Assembly: GCA_017550525.1 (NCBI GenBank)
Contig: JAFZOU010000092.1
Location: 1-64,000 of the forward strand
Reading direction: 5' to 3'
Length of the DNA: 64,000 nt
From: Bacteroidales bacterium
Lineage (GTDB): Bacteria > Bacteroidota > Bacteroidia > Bacteroidales > UBA932
The notes beneath the pieces were generated by a model, which was given only the letters and a program-made list of their open reading frames with translations, searched no databases and was not told the origin of the DNA. A program made the position numbers and the translations under genes. Below, in pieces: positions 25,935 through 37,426 of this stretch (position 1 is the stretch's first letter; each line of letters starts with the position of its first letter).

Positions 25935-28900
25935 TTAGAACTGAATCTGAGTGCCGATGACGAAGGTCTGGGACAGCGGATAACCTTCACCATTGTAGAA
26001 GCCGATACGGGAGACCTTGCGGGGATCAAGCACAGAAGAGGCCTTGAACATGGCTACGTTGCTCACGTTCAGATAGACGTTGATTCCACGGAGGTGGATC
26101 TTGCTCATCCATTTGTCCGGCAGGTTGTAGGAGACATTGATATTGTCTATGCTCCAGTAGTCTCCCCTTTCCAGATACATGCTGGACTTACGGTAGATGC
26201 TTGCACCGCCGCCTTCCCAGTAGTTCACATAAAGCATGGGATAGTAGGAGTTGTCGCCGGGGCCGGACCAGAACTTGGATTCGTCAAACTTGTAGAGGGC
26301 ATACTGGTAGAAGTCGGACGAATTGTCCAGACGGCTCAGCTGCTCGTAGAGGGTGGTATTGAAAATCCAGTGGCCGAACGCGAATGAAGTATTGATCCTG
26401 AAGGAGAAGTTCTTGTACTTGAAGCCGGTGGACAGACCGCCTGTGATCTTGGGTTCTGCAGTCTTTCCTTCGATGACCTTCATGTCGCTTTCGTCGTTGC
26501 GGAGATAGTAGTCACCGTCAACATCCGTATAGAGGGAACATCCCGGGAAGATACGTCCCTGGAGATTTCTGGCAAGACCCATATCTACCATATAATAGGT
26601 AAGAGCCTCACCGGTAAGGGGATTCACGGGGAGGTCGGAGAAGTTATCAAGCGCGCCCTGATACTCATGCATATAATACTGGAAGGCAGGGGCGCCCTGG
26701 ATGAACGCATAGTTTTCGTCGGTGTTGATATAGTCCTTACCGCCGTTACCCATCTTTGCTATGACCATGTGGTTGTTGCCAAGGTTGAGGGTCCAGTCCC
26801 ACTGCACCTTGCTGGTACGGGGGAAGAGGTAGGCCGTGAGGGATGCCTCAAAACCGTGTCCCACCATATCCACAAGGTTGGAGGAAATCCTGTTGAAGCC
26901 GACGTAGGCAGGAAGCTGTGAAGTATAGACCAGGTTGGAGATATATCTGGAGTAGATATCGAAAGTCATGTTCAGCCTACGGCCGAAGAGTTCCAGGTCC
27001 AGACCGTAGTCCACTTCCTTTGACCAGCTCCAGGTGAGGTCCTTATTCGCGATCTTGTCAAAGTCGGAGACCAGGGAAAGGTTACCGCCGTATGTCTTGA
27101 CATCCATCTTGTTGCTGGATGCCCAGAGCACTCCGGAGCCGAAACCGTTGGGCGCGACCAGGGAGTTGTACTGAAGCAGGGGGTCGTAGTAGATTTCACC
27201 GGAGGTACCGTATGAGACACGCAGCTTACCGAAGTCCAGCCAGGCGCCGGTAACCGGCTTCAGCCAGGGCTCTTCACTGAATGCCCACTGAGCCTTCACT
27301 GAAGGGAAGTTTGCCCAGCGCGTATTGGCACCGAAACGGGAGGAGCCGTCACGGCGGTACACACCTTCAATCTTGTAGCGGTTTCCGGCAAAGCCATAGG
27401 AAAGCAGGCCGAATACGGAGAACATCCTGGAGGTCACAATATCGGAATAAGCAAAGGTGTTCTCCTTGGTGTATCCCTGGATAACCTTCAGGTGATCCGA
27501 CATACCGGACTGGGCCTCGGCCCTCAGGGTATTCAGGTCATTGATGTTAACCTCTGTTCCCAGCAGGGCGATTACCGTGTGTTTCTTGTCCTTGCCGAAA
27601 GATTTGTTGAAGTTCAGCACTGAGTTCACGTTGTACGTTGTGGTCATGCTGGCATAGGAGTAGGCGATACTCTTGTTATCCGTACGCGCGATGGAAGGAA
27701 CGGAATAGTCGCGCTTTCCGAAATCCAGCACCATGGAAACCTGATTGTCCATAGTGAGCCATTCGGCAAACTTCAGACGCAGGGTCTCACCCACCGTGAG
27801 GTTATGGGAAACGTTCTTGTTGTAGGCGTCACCAAGTTCACCAGACATCTGATTCAATTCAGTGGGAGTACGGTAGAACAGGGATGAAGGGAGGTTGGTG
27901 GGGCTTGTAGGCATGGCCTTCATCACGTCACCCATACCGCCTTCACGGTCTACGTAGGAGTAACGCATCACAACCTCATTGTGAATCCATTTGTTCACAT
28001 CCGTAACCAGTGACATCGAAAGGTTTGTACGGGAAAGGCCATAACCCACCAGGACACCGGTCTCGTTGTAATGAGCCAGCGACACGCGGTATGAATTGTT
28101 CTCGTTACCTCCTTCCATGGAAAGGTCGTAATTGCCGGTCTGGCCGGTCTGATAGAACATGTTCTGGAAGTCGTAGGCGTTGTTGAAGTACGGGTTGTAC
28201 TTATCCGATAGCACGGAAGGATAGGCAATGGCTTCCACGTAGGTTGCGCCGTTACCGCTTGTACGCTGGTCGTACCACTCGGCCCCCTGGAAAAGGTTGG
28301 TCCAGGTTTTCTTGAGGAGGTCGATCTTGGCATCGCGCTCCTCCTGGCCCACATATACCGGAATCTTGGCCGGCTTGACGGTGAAACCGTGGCTTACACG
28401 GGCCGTGATACGGGCTTTTCCGGACGTACCCTTTCTGGTGGTGATGATGACAACGCCGTTAGCGCCTCGGGAACCGTAGATAGCCGTTGCTGCGGCATCT
28501 TTCAGGATGTCGATGCTCTGGATATCCTGCGGGTTCAGCGATGACAGGAAGTCGTTATCCGTCACGTTGTATCCGGCGAAATCCTGGAGGGACATAGGGA
28601 CACCGTCAATGATATAAAGCGGGTTGGATATACCCGTGATATCATTGGCCGATGACAGGGAGCTGTTGCCTCGGATAACCAGACCGGTGTTAGAGGCACC
28701 GGGGACGCCGCTTCGGGTAACGGTCTGCAGACCTGCGGCCTGACCGGCGAGCATGGAGGCCAGGGACACTGACTGGTTGTTTTCCAGAGCCTGCATATCC
28801 ACGCGCTGGACAGCGGCGGAAATGTTCCTCAGGTTCTCTTTGGTGTAACCCACAACAACCAGCTCATCAAGCATCTGGCTCTCCGTCTTCATCTGGACAA

Positions 28901-29192
28901 CCATGTTGGTTGACGCCGTCTGTTCTACGTCGGCATAACCGAGGCTGGTGAACACCAGGGTGGCGCCTCTGGGTACCGTGATACTGAATGTACCATTGTC
29001 CTTGGCAACACCGCCGTTGTCCTTGTTCCCCTTGACATAGAATACGGCGGCTGGAACGGGATCACCGTTCTGGTCGATGACCGTTCCCTTTGCCGTAACC
29101 GTCCTCTGGGCATCCACCCTTATGGCCGGAGCCAGAAGGAGTAGGACGGTCCCAAGGAAGAAGGTTCCGATTCTTTGGAGTTTAGTTGACAT
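25935..29192 (-). CDS. SusC/RagA-family TonB-dependent transporter (PUL1)
   Basis: 1,085 residues from the ATG at 29192-29190; the frame is open 39 codons further, but only this start gives the signal peptide (MSTKLQRIGTFFLGTVLLLLAPAIRVDA). Domains in order: carboxypeptidase-regulatory-like domain (about 32-110), TonB-box region LDELVVVGYTKENLRN, plug with the SusC signature DILKDAAATAIYGSRGANGVVIITTRKG, and a 22-strand barrel ending in QTFVIGTQIQF. It imports oligosaccharides across the outer membrane, driven by TonB. It lies 16 bp after one of the novel lipoprotein genes, with no promoter of its own. Confidence 0.97.
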   Translation of the reverse strand: MSTKLQRIGTFFLGTVLLLLAPAIRVDAQRTVTAKGTVIDQNGDPVPAAVFYVKGNKDNGGVAKDNGTFSITVPRGATLVFTSLGYADVEQTASTNMVVQMKTESQMLDELVVVGYTKENLRNISAAVQRVDMQALENNQSVSLASMLAGQAAGLQTVTRSGVPGASNTGLVIRGNSSLSSANDITGISNPLYIIDGVPMSLQDFAGYNVTDNDFLSSLNPQDIQSIDILKDAAATAIYGSRGANGVVIITTRKGTSGKARITARVSHGFTVKPAKIPVYVGQEERDAKIDLLKKTWTNLFQGAEWYDQRTSGNGATYVEAIAYPSVLSDKYNPYFNNAYDFQNMFYQTGQTGNYDLSMEGGNENNSYRVSLAHYNETGVLVGYGLSRTNLSMSLVTDVNKWIHNEVVMRYSYVDREGGMGDVMKAMPTSPTNLPSSLFYRTPTELNQMSGELGDAYNKNVSHNLTVGETLRLKFAEWLTMDNQVSMVLDFGKRDYSVPSIARTDNKSIAYSYASMTTTYNVNSVLNFNKSFGKDKKHTVIALLGTEVNINDLNTLRAEAQSGMSDHLKVIQGYTKENTFAYSDIVTSRMFSVFGLLSYGFAGNRYKIEGVYRRDGSSRFGANTRWANFPSVKAQWAFSEEPWLKPVTGAWLDFGKLRVSYGTSGEIYYDPLLQYNSLVAPNGFGSGVLWASSNKMDVKTYGGNLSLVSDFDKIANKDLTWSWSKEVDYGLDLELFGRRLNMTFDIYSRYISNLVYTSQLPAYVGFNRISSNLVDMVGHGFEASLTAYLFPRTSKVQWDWTLNLGNNHMVIAKMGNGGKDYINTDENYAFIQGAPAFQYYMHEYQGALDNFSDLPVNPLTGEALTYYMVDMGLARNLQGRIFPGCSLYTDVDGDYYLRNDESDMKVIEGKTAEPKITGGLSTGFKYKNFSFRINTSFAFGHWIFNTTLYEQLSRLDNSSDFYQYALYKFDESKFWSGPGDNSYYPMLYVNYWEGGGASIYRKSSMYLERGDYWSIDNINVSYNLPDKWMSKIHLRGINVYLNVSNVAMFKASSVLDPRKVSRIGFYNGEGYPLSQTFVIGTQIQF

Positions 29193-29208
29193 AGTGTTAT
29201 TAAATGGT

Positions 29209-30750
29209 TTATAATAATTCTCTCTGGAGACGCTGTTCATACTCCACGGCCCCGTAATAATCAAAGAGGTAATACCACCAATTGTTAAGATGGAGGTCGT
29301 TGGGGTCATGGGTATTGATACCCTTGAAGTGCGGGATATGTTTGTAGAACCATTTCATATACCCATACTGGGTACTGTTCCACTCGGTGCAGTTCACCCT
29401 GCGTGCATTTTCAGGGTTATCCTCAATATAAGGGTAGTTATCCCACTCGTCGGCGTAAGTATAGATGTATGAATACTCATAGTATCCGTAGTTTACGTCC
29501 GTATTGCAGGGAGAGTGACAGGTGCCGATATGGGCATACCCCTTGTCGCTTACCTTTTCATAGGCGGTGCCGTGGGAGAAGAACTTGTCAAAGGCACGGA
29601 GGTCCTTCTTCAGGCCGGAGAAATGGGAATCGTTGGGGAACCAGTGGAAGTTCTCGTTGTAATACAGGTGGCTCATGATGGACTCCGTCCTATGAGCGAA
29701 GCTGTGGAGGGCAAGGTCTACGGTGCGCTCATAGTTGCAGAACATCACGCACACCAGTTTCTTGTTATGGGCGTGATAGCGGTCCTGGCCATAATCAATG
29801 GGACCGCTGTTGCACCAGAAGCCTCCCTGGCCCATGAGGCGGGACTCGTTCATCCTGCAGGAAGGATGGTTGTAGATCCAGACCTCGTTCACTTCCCCGG
29901 CATCTATCATTTCAGATATGCCGAAATGATCCAGCACACCGGGATAGTCGTACTCCAGTCCCACTCCGTCAATGTTCTTATGGTCCTTGATGAAGTCGTT
30001 GCAGATTTCAACAGGGGTGACATACCTTCTCTCTGAGGTTTCTGTCTCACCTTCAGAATAATATGAGAACAGGCGGTCGTTTAGTGAGAACTCGTGTACT
30101 ATCTGGATGTCCACTGCGCCGTGGGAGACCTCCTCGAAGTCACGGGCATATTCAAGCATCTGGGCATGAGGGTCGTTGTAGGAGAAGATCTCATGGATGC
30201 GCTTGCCGTTCCAGGGGTCCGAGGCATTACTTATGTTGGTGTAATATGGATCTTCATAGATCACTGCCACCTTTACCACCAGCGGATCCTCAACGGGCCC
30301 CCAGTCAGGTTTTTCTTCGGCCAGACGGGTAACGGTGAGCTTACGGGTAAAAGTGGTATACTCCGTATGTGCCACCTCCTTGTAGGGAAGCACGCTCCAC
30401 CATATATCGGCCGTGGACTCAGATGCTATTCCAAGCTCCTGAAGATAACCGTCCAGGGTCCTTCCGTCCAGATCCTGAGATGTTTTCCTTATACTCACGG
30501 TATAAGGGCTGGACAGATCCTGGCTCTTACTGAACAGGAGTTTGTAGTTGGTCTGGCCGGGGACGGCCTGCCATGAGAAGGTATAGGTCTTGTCCGCCTC
30601 CAGTGCCCATACAGTGGAGTTTTCCGGTTTCTGAAGATCCAGGCTGTAGGTCTTGGTCTCTTCCTCAACTTCCTCTTCTACGTTGATCTGGGGGCCTGCA
30701 CAGGCAAGCACCGCAAGAGGGATCAAAGTGTATGCAAGAATTCTTTTCAT
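29209..30750 (-). CDS. Secreted lipoprotein of unrecognised family, SusE-like N-terminus (paralogue 2)
   Basis: 513 residues, lipobox LAC (Cys17). Residues about 35-145 resemble the Ig-like domain of SusE (SLDLQKPENSTVWALEADKTYTFSWQAVPG). The rest (155-513) is a domain I cannot name: KVAVIYEDP, GKRIHEI, an EVWIYNHPSCRMNESRLMGQGGFWCNS block, then CVMFCNYERTVDLALHSFAHRTESIM with the His349-x3-His353-x2-Glu356 array, and AHIGTCHSPCNTDVNYGYY. These conserved polar residues suggest a metal-dependent enzyme, but this is inference. It is closely related along its full length to the neighbouring gene at 30,761-32,404, clearly a tandem duplicate. It is located directly in front of SusC. Confidence 0.72.
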   Translation of the reverse strand: MKRILAYTLIPLAVLACAGPQINVEEEVEEETKTYSLDLQKPENSTVWALEADKTYTFSWQAVPGQTNYKLLFSKSQDLSSPYTVSIRKTSQDLDGRTLDGYLQELGIASESTADIWWSVLPYKEVAHTEYTTFTRKLTVTRLAEEKPDWGPVEDPLVVKVAVIYEDPYYTNISNASDPWNGKRIHEIFSYNDPHAQMLEYARDFEEVSHGAVDIQIVHEFSLNDRLFSYYSEGETETSERRYVTPVEICNDFIKDHKNIDGVGLEYDYPGVLDHFGISEMIDAGEVNEVWIYNHPSCRMNESRLMGQGGFWCNSGPIDYGQDRYHAHNKKLVCVMFCNYERTVDLALHSFAHRTESIMSHLYYNENFHWFPNDSHFSGLKKDLRAFDKFFSHGTAYEKVSDKGYAHIGTCHSPCNTDVNYGYYEYSYIYTYADEWDNYPYIEDNPENARRVNCTEWNSTQYGYMKWFYKHIPHFKGINTHDPNDLHLNNWWYYLFDYYGAVEYEQRLQRELL

Positions 30751-30760
30751 AGACTCTGTA

Positions 30761-32404
30761 TTACTTTCCTATTTCTGCTCTCAGCTGCGCCTCAAGGTCC
30801 AGCGCGCCGTAGTAATCAAAAAGATAGTGCCACCAGTTATTCAGGTGAAGATCCCCTTCATCATAGGTGTTGATGCCCTTGAAGTGGGGGACATGGCTGT
30901 AGAACCACTTCATATAGCCGTATTGGTAGCCTTTGGGGTGCTGCCATTCCGCGCAGGTGACCTTGCGGGCATCGGCCTTTATACCGTGGACGTAGGGGTA
31001 ATTGTCCCATTCGTCGGCAAAGGAATAGATGGAGGCTGTGTCCTCGTACCCGTAGTTCATGTCAGTGTTGCAGGGAGAATGGCAGCAACCGATGTGGGCA
31101 TATCCCTTCTCCCCTACCTTTTCATATGCGCTTCCATGGGAGAAGAACATATCAAACTTGTTGAGGTCCCGCGTAGTTCCATTGAACCAGTCACGCTCAA
31201 ACACATATGTAAACACACCGTACTTATTGTAGTCACGCCATGACTTGGTCTTGGTGTTGTAATTCTGATAGTACAGCTGGCTCATTATGGACTCCGTCCT
31301 GTGGGCAAAGCTGTGGAGGGCAAGGTCCACGGTGCGTTCATAGTTGCAGAACATCACGCACACCAGTTTCTTGTTGTGGGCGTAGTTCTTTCCAACGCCA
31401 TAGTCTATGGGCATGGAATTGCACCAGAACCCTCCCTTTCCCATGAAGCGGGACTCGTTCATCTTACAGGCGGGATGGTTGTACACCCAAACCTCGTTGA
31501 TGGTGCCTGCCTCTACTTTGGCAGAAAGGTCAAAGGCATCCATCATGGCCACGTAGTCGTACTCCAGGGTTTTTCCGTCAATATCAATGTGAGCCTTTCC
31601 GCTATTGGGATCTGGGTCCAGGTAGCGCTTGTAGAGCAGCACGGGAGTCATGTATTCCCGGTTGGAGGAACTTGCTGTAGAGGCGGTGTAGCAGAACATC
31701 TGTTCAGAATCATGCTCCTCCACTATCTCTATATCCACTGCGCCGTGAGAGATTTCCTCAAAGGCCGCAGCATACTCCTGCATCTGGGCCCATGGATTGT
31801 TCCAGTGCTCAATCTCATGGATACGCTTTCCGTTGCGGGGGTCTGAAGGATTGGAGGGATCGTTGTATACAGGGTCCTCGTAGACTACGGCAACCTTAAC
31901 CTTTACAGGGTCCGTCACAGGCTCGGAAACTCCGTCTTCCTTGAGGGTGGTAACCCTCAGACGGCGCACTTTTGGAGTATAAGCCGTCCCTTCCGTCCAG
32001 GGAGCAACGCTCCACCAGACATCGGTTGTCTGCGCAGAGCCAAGGCCGATTTCCTTAAAGGCCTTGTCAAGGTCACGCCAGCTCACGGAGGCCTCCGTGC
32101 CGTTGACAACTATGGAAGACACCTTTGCCATATCGGCAGTACTGCTGAAATTCAGACGGTAGAAATTCTGGCCCTCAAGAGGCTTCCACTCAAAGGCATA
32201 GTCCTCATTGTACCATAATTCCAAAGAAAAGCCGTCTGCGGGAGCCACCAGGGCTATTTCCGGCCCGGTTACATCTGTACCTGGACCCGGCGTCTGATCC
32301 TCGGGGGTCTTATCCTCCGGCTTTACCGCTTCTGTTGGCGTGCATGACCCGTTCATGAGGAAAGGGCATGCAAGAATGAGGAGTATGAGTATTCTTCTTT
32401 TCAT
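30761..32404 (-). CDS. Secreted lipoprotein of unrecognised family, SusE-like N-terminus (paralogue 1)
   Basis: 547 residues, lipobox NGSC (Cys21). Layout as in its paralogue: acidic Pro-rich linker (22-45), SusE-like Ig domain (48-155, EIALVAPADGFSLELWYNEDYAFEW), then the unknown domain (165-547). Conserved blocks: VAVVYEDPVY, GKRIHEIEHWNNPWAQMQEY, NEVWVYNHPACKMNESRFMG then GGFWCNSMPIDYG, CVMFCNYERTVDLALHSFAHRTESIM (His364, His368, Glu371), AHIGCCHSPCNTDMNYGY and ADEWDNYPY. It carries an extra loop (about 381-405) absent from the paralogue. The 10-bp gap to the neighbour supports co-expression. I recall similar MNESR/NYERGV/HRxESIM proteins in other bacteria, all uncharacterised. Confidence 0.72.
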   Translation of the reverse strand: MKRRILILLILACPFLMNGSCTPTEAVKPEDKTPEDQTPGPGTDVTGPEIALVAPADGFSLELWYNEDYAFEWKPLEGQNFYRLNFSSTADMAKVSSIVVNGTEASVSWRDLDKAFKEIGLGSAQTTDVWWSVAPWTEGTAYTPKVRRLRVTTLKEDGVSEPVTDPVKVKVAVVYEDPVYNDPSNPSDPRNGKRIHEIEHWNNPWAQMQEYAAAFEEISHGAVDIEIVEEHDSEQMFCYTASTASSSNREYMTPVLLYKRYLDPDPNSGKAHIDIDGKTLEYDYVAMMDAFDLSAKVEAGTINEVWVYNHPACKMNESRFMGKGGFWCNSMPIDYGVGKNYAHNKKLVCVMFCNYERTVDLALHSFAHRTESIMSQLYYQNYNTKTKSWRDYNKYGVFTYVFERDWFNGTTRDLNKFDMFFSHGSAYEKVGEKGYAHIGCCHSPCNTDMNYGYEDTASIYSFADEWDNYPYVHGIKADARKVTCAEWQHPKGYQYGYMKWFYSHVPHFKGINTYDEGDLHLNNWWHYLFDYYGALDLEAQLRAEIGK

Positions 32405-32410
32405 CTTCTT

Positions 32411-34419
<2,009 letters not shown>

Positions 34420-34423
<4 letters not shown>

Positions 34424-37317
34424 TTGTTTATTACCAGTTTAGTGTTATTGTACAAAGTCAGTATCTGTGTCTTTCCGGCATAAGTGAACGTCAGTTCCTT
34501 GGGTTTGCCGGTAGAGGTGAAGTCAAAGGTGAGGGTATCGCCCTCTGCAGTCATGTCAAAACCAATCAGATCCTGGCCCATACGGAGACCCCGGACCTTG
34601 AGGCTGTCCCAGTCCTGAGGCAGCTGCGGGGCAAGCGTGCATGTGCCGTCAACGGCGTTGCAGGTCCAGCCAAGCATTCCGCGGATCACGGGGCCTGTCA
34701 CACCTGTTTCGGACCAGCACTGGAATGCCGTGATACCTCCGCTTCTATAGGCGTTCCCCCTTAGGACTTCCGGAACGCGCCCGTGAGTGGAGCCGCTGTA
34801 GCACCTGAGGTTACCCATAAGATGGTAATAGGCTGCATCCTTGAATCCGGTGCAGTATTCGGCCAAAGCCACCGAGCCTGTGAGAAGCGGCCAGATGTTG
34901 CTCTCGTCATAGGGACCCACATTCTCTTCGTCGCGGGGGTCTCCCGTCTGACGGACGCCCCAGGGCTGGGTGAAATTCTCTCCGGAATACCACTGCACCG
35001 TACTGGCAGCCTTAGTGGGGTCTGTCACGCCAAGCCAGATGGGGAATGACTCCAGGGCAAGGAGGGAAGTGGTGAAAGAGCCGTCATTATATATACCATA
35101 ATTATAATAGCCCTTTGGATTCCAATAGCGGTCCAGTTCCTTGGTCACAACCCTTGATTCCTCTGCCCAGGCCTTGGATTTTTCCTCCTCCCCGTAAATA
35201 GCGGCAAGCCAGGCGGCGTCCGAAAGCGCCCTGGCCCAGATACCGCAAAGGTAGAATTCCGTATTATCGGCAAAATAATCCCCTCCTTCCAGCCAGCCGT
35301 GCCCCACGTGACGGATCTCTATGAAGTGGTCTCCGTCAGTGTCCGTGGAGAAGCAGAAGTCCATGGCCTTATAGACGTTGGGCATGTGCTCATTCACAAA
35401 ACGGGTGTCTCCTGTAGCCCTCAGGTAATCGGCCATCAGAATAACGTAGAGAGGTGTGGCATCAGATGCGTCAAAATGGTCGGAGCCGCTGGTGGTGAGT
35501 TCATGGAAGATGGGGCCGTCCTCTCCCTGGAAGTCTGAGAGCACCTCCAAGGTGGACCTGACTGCATTGAAATCACCCATTCCAAGGTATGCAAAACCGG
35601 CAATTTCAGAGTCACGTCCAAAATACCAGGCGTAACCAGGACGGCCGCTCACGCGGTGGCCGCCTCCCCATCCGCGAAGTGAAGAGGCATATCCGGCCAT
35701 AAGGGCGGAACCAATTCCCGGGGTCTCTGCGATGAACTGGCCGGCCGATACAGTTGCCCAGCGGTAACCCTCGTTGAATTCGGGATCCGGGGATACCACA
35801 CTTACCGTGTTTTCAAGGTACTTCTGCCAGTAATCAGTGTTGTTCCCGTATACGACGCGGGGGTCTTTCATGGCCTTCTTATATGCCTGCAGTGCTGGCT
35901 TCATGCCTTCGCTGCCTGCTGCCATTACGATATCGCAGGCCTGATGGCCGGAGGCATCCAGAGATATGGATGCATTTAACTGAAGCAGCTGCCCCGCGCG
36001 GCCCTCCGTGAGGACTTTCCCGGGAAGGTTGGCGCCAAGAAGCGAAACGAACTCCCCGTCGCCCGCGGTAATAGCATATAGTCCGGCATTCTCAGACCAT
36101 CCGCCAAGGATGGATCCCAGGGCATCGGAATCATACGGCCACATGAAGCGCATGTTGGAGGAGAAGGAGACAACAAGGCTGTCAACATCCCCTTTCCACT
36201 GATAGTGCGCCACCACGGCAGGGGATTCGGGGTCCGTGGTAAGAATCTCTGTCAGGCTTACCGGGCCTGCATTGAAATACCTGGAGATACTTCCCGCCCT
36301 CAGAGTCACGCTGACGGGATCCCTCAACGGATAGATACTTCCTCCGGAAGCTACTGAGACGCCCAGTTCCTTAAGGGACATGATGGGATGGGTCCAGATT
36401 TCCTTGATGCCGCCGCGCTCGTCGCAGACGGTCATACATCTGCGTGACGGGACAACTATCTCCTGGGCAGAAGGTGCAAAGACAAGGGAATCTACATCTG
36501 AGGCCAGAGCCCAGCGGGCGGGAGAGGCAGAAGATACTCCTGAAACAGGAATCTGACTTCCTGTCTGGACCTCTGCGGGTGCATATGTCCAGTATCTTTC
36601 AGGACTCTGAGTCTTACCCCCTGTGAGCCAGTTCACCACATTAGCTGTGAATCGGCCCAGAATCTTGGTATTGTAGTTGGGACGGCCATAGTAGAGGAAA
36701 CAGCCTATGGAGAGGAGGTGCCCCTTTCCTATTTTCTGCTCCCAGATAACCTTGTAATCAGGATGATAGAAAATAAGCTCCCAGAGCGTGGCAACTATAC
36801 GCGTGCCTTCACGCTGCGGGGCATTGTCCCCGGAATAACCAAGGACCCTGCATTTATTGTCCTGATGGCCATGCCACACATAGGCGCCGCCGTGCATGCC
36901 ATCAAAGAGAGGGTGGCTGCGGTAGGAATGGAAACCCACCTTGCGTCCGAAGCCGTAGTCTTCCGCTGCCCAGGAATTTTCCTCAACCGGGTTTGGCTCA
37001 AGGCCCCAGGCATTACCAAGACGCACGGCATCCATGGACAGAACCACATTCCCACCTTTTTCAATATAGCGGATAAAGGCAGGACCGGCCGATATTTCAT
37101 CAGGAGTCAATGCCGTTGTATCCGTACGGTTCCACCATACAAGGTCATAGCTTTCAAGGGGTGACACGGGTGTGATATCCTCACACACATACCCCCGCTC
37201 TTCCAGCATGGAACGTAGGCCTTCATCGGAAGAAATAAGGCCGATTTTGACCGGAGATGAGCAAGCCACGAGCAGAGCCGTGGCTGCAAGTGTGCTGAAT
37301 AATGTGCGGCAAAGCAT
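34420..37317 (-). CDS. GATase-like domain fused to six-hairpin glycosidase, lipoprotein
   Basis: 965 residues, lipobox LVAC (Cys19). Residues about 22-240 resemble a class-I glutamine-amidotransferase/ThuA-like fold (IGLISSDEGLRSMLEERGY, YDLVWWNRTDTTALTPDE, GGNVVLSMDAVRLG, GKGHLLSIGCFLYYGRPNYN). A beta-region (about 250-480) leads into a six-hairpin (alpha/alpha)6 barrel (about 500-870) with WGGGHRVSGRPGYAWYFGRDSEIAGFAYLG and DFQGEDGPIFHELTTSG, as in glycogen-debranching/GH15/GH63-type enzymes. The exact GH family is not clear to me. It is the first gene of the PUL1 operon, directly behind the divergent regulator, with its own -7 box. Confidence 0.75.
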
Positions 37318-37339
37318 AGCTTATGCGGTTAGTTCAACA

Positions 37340-37347
37340 CAAAGGTA
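37340..37347 (-). promoter_or_regulatory. -7 promoter box of the PUL1 operon (TACCTTTG)
   Basis: The complement of 37340-37347 is TACCTTTG, 22 bp upstream of the first PUL1 ATG. The direct repeats lie just upstream of it. Confidence 0.65.
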
Positions 37348-37351
37348 TGAA

Positions 37352-37410
37352 ACAGTTTTTCAAGCATAATTCACAATTGTGTCAATTTTTTTAACAATTG
37401 TTTCAATTTT
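37352..37410. promoter_or_regulatory. Direct repeats with 21-bp period: candidate operator for the PUL1 regulator
   Basis: ACAATTGTGTCAATTTT (37373-37389) and ACAATTGTTTCAATTTT (37394-37410) differ at one base and are 21 bp apart. A degenerate copy, ACAGTTTTTCAA, starts exactly 21 bp earlier at 37352. AraC-family proteins typically bind direct repeats spaced by two helical turns. The sites lie between the two divergent -7 boxes, where one regulator could control both directions. Confidence 0.7.
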
Positions 37411-37412
37411 CT

Positions 37413-37420
37413 TATCTTTG
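37413..37420 (+). promoter_or_regulatory. -7 promoter box of the PUL1 regulator (TATCTTTG)
   Basis: TATCTTTG ends only 6 bp before the ATG at 37427, so the transcript would be leaderless or nearly so. Confidence 0.6.
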
Positions 37421-37426
37421 CCAAAA

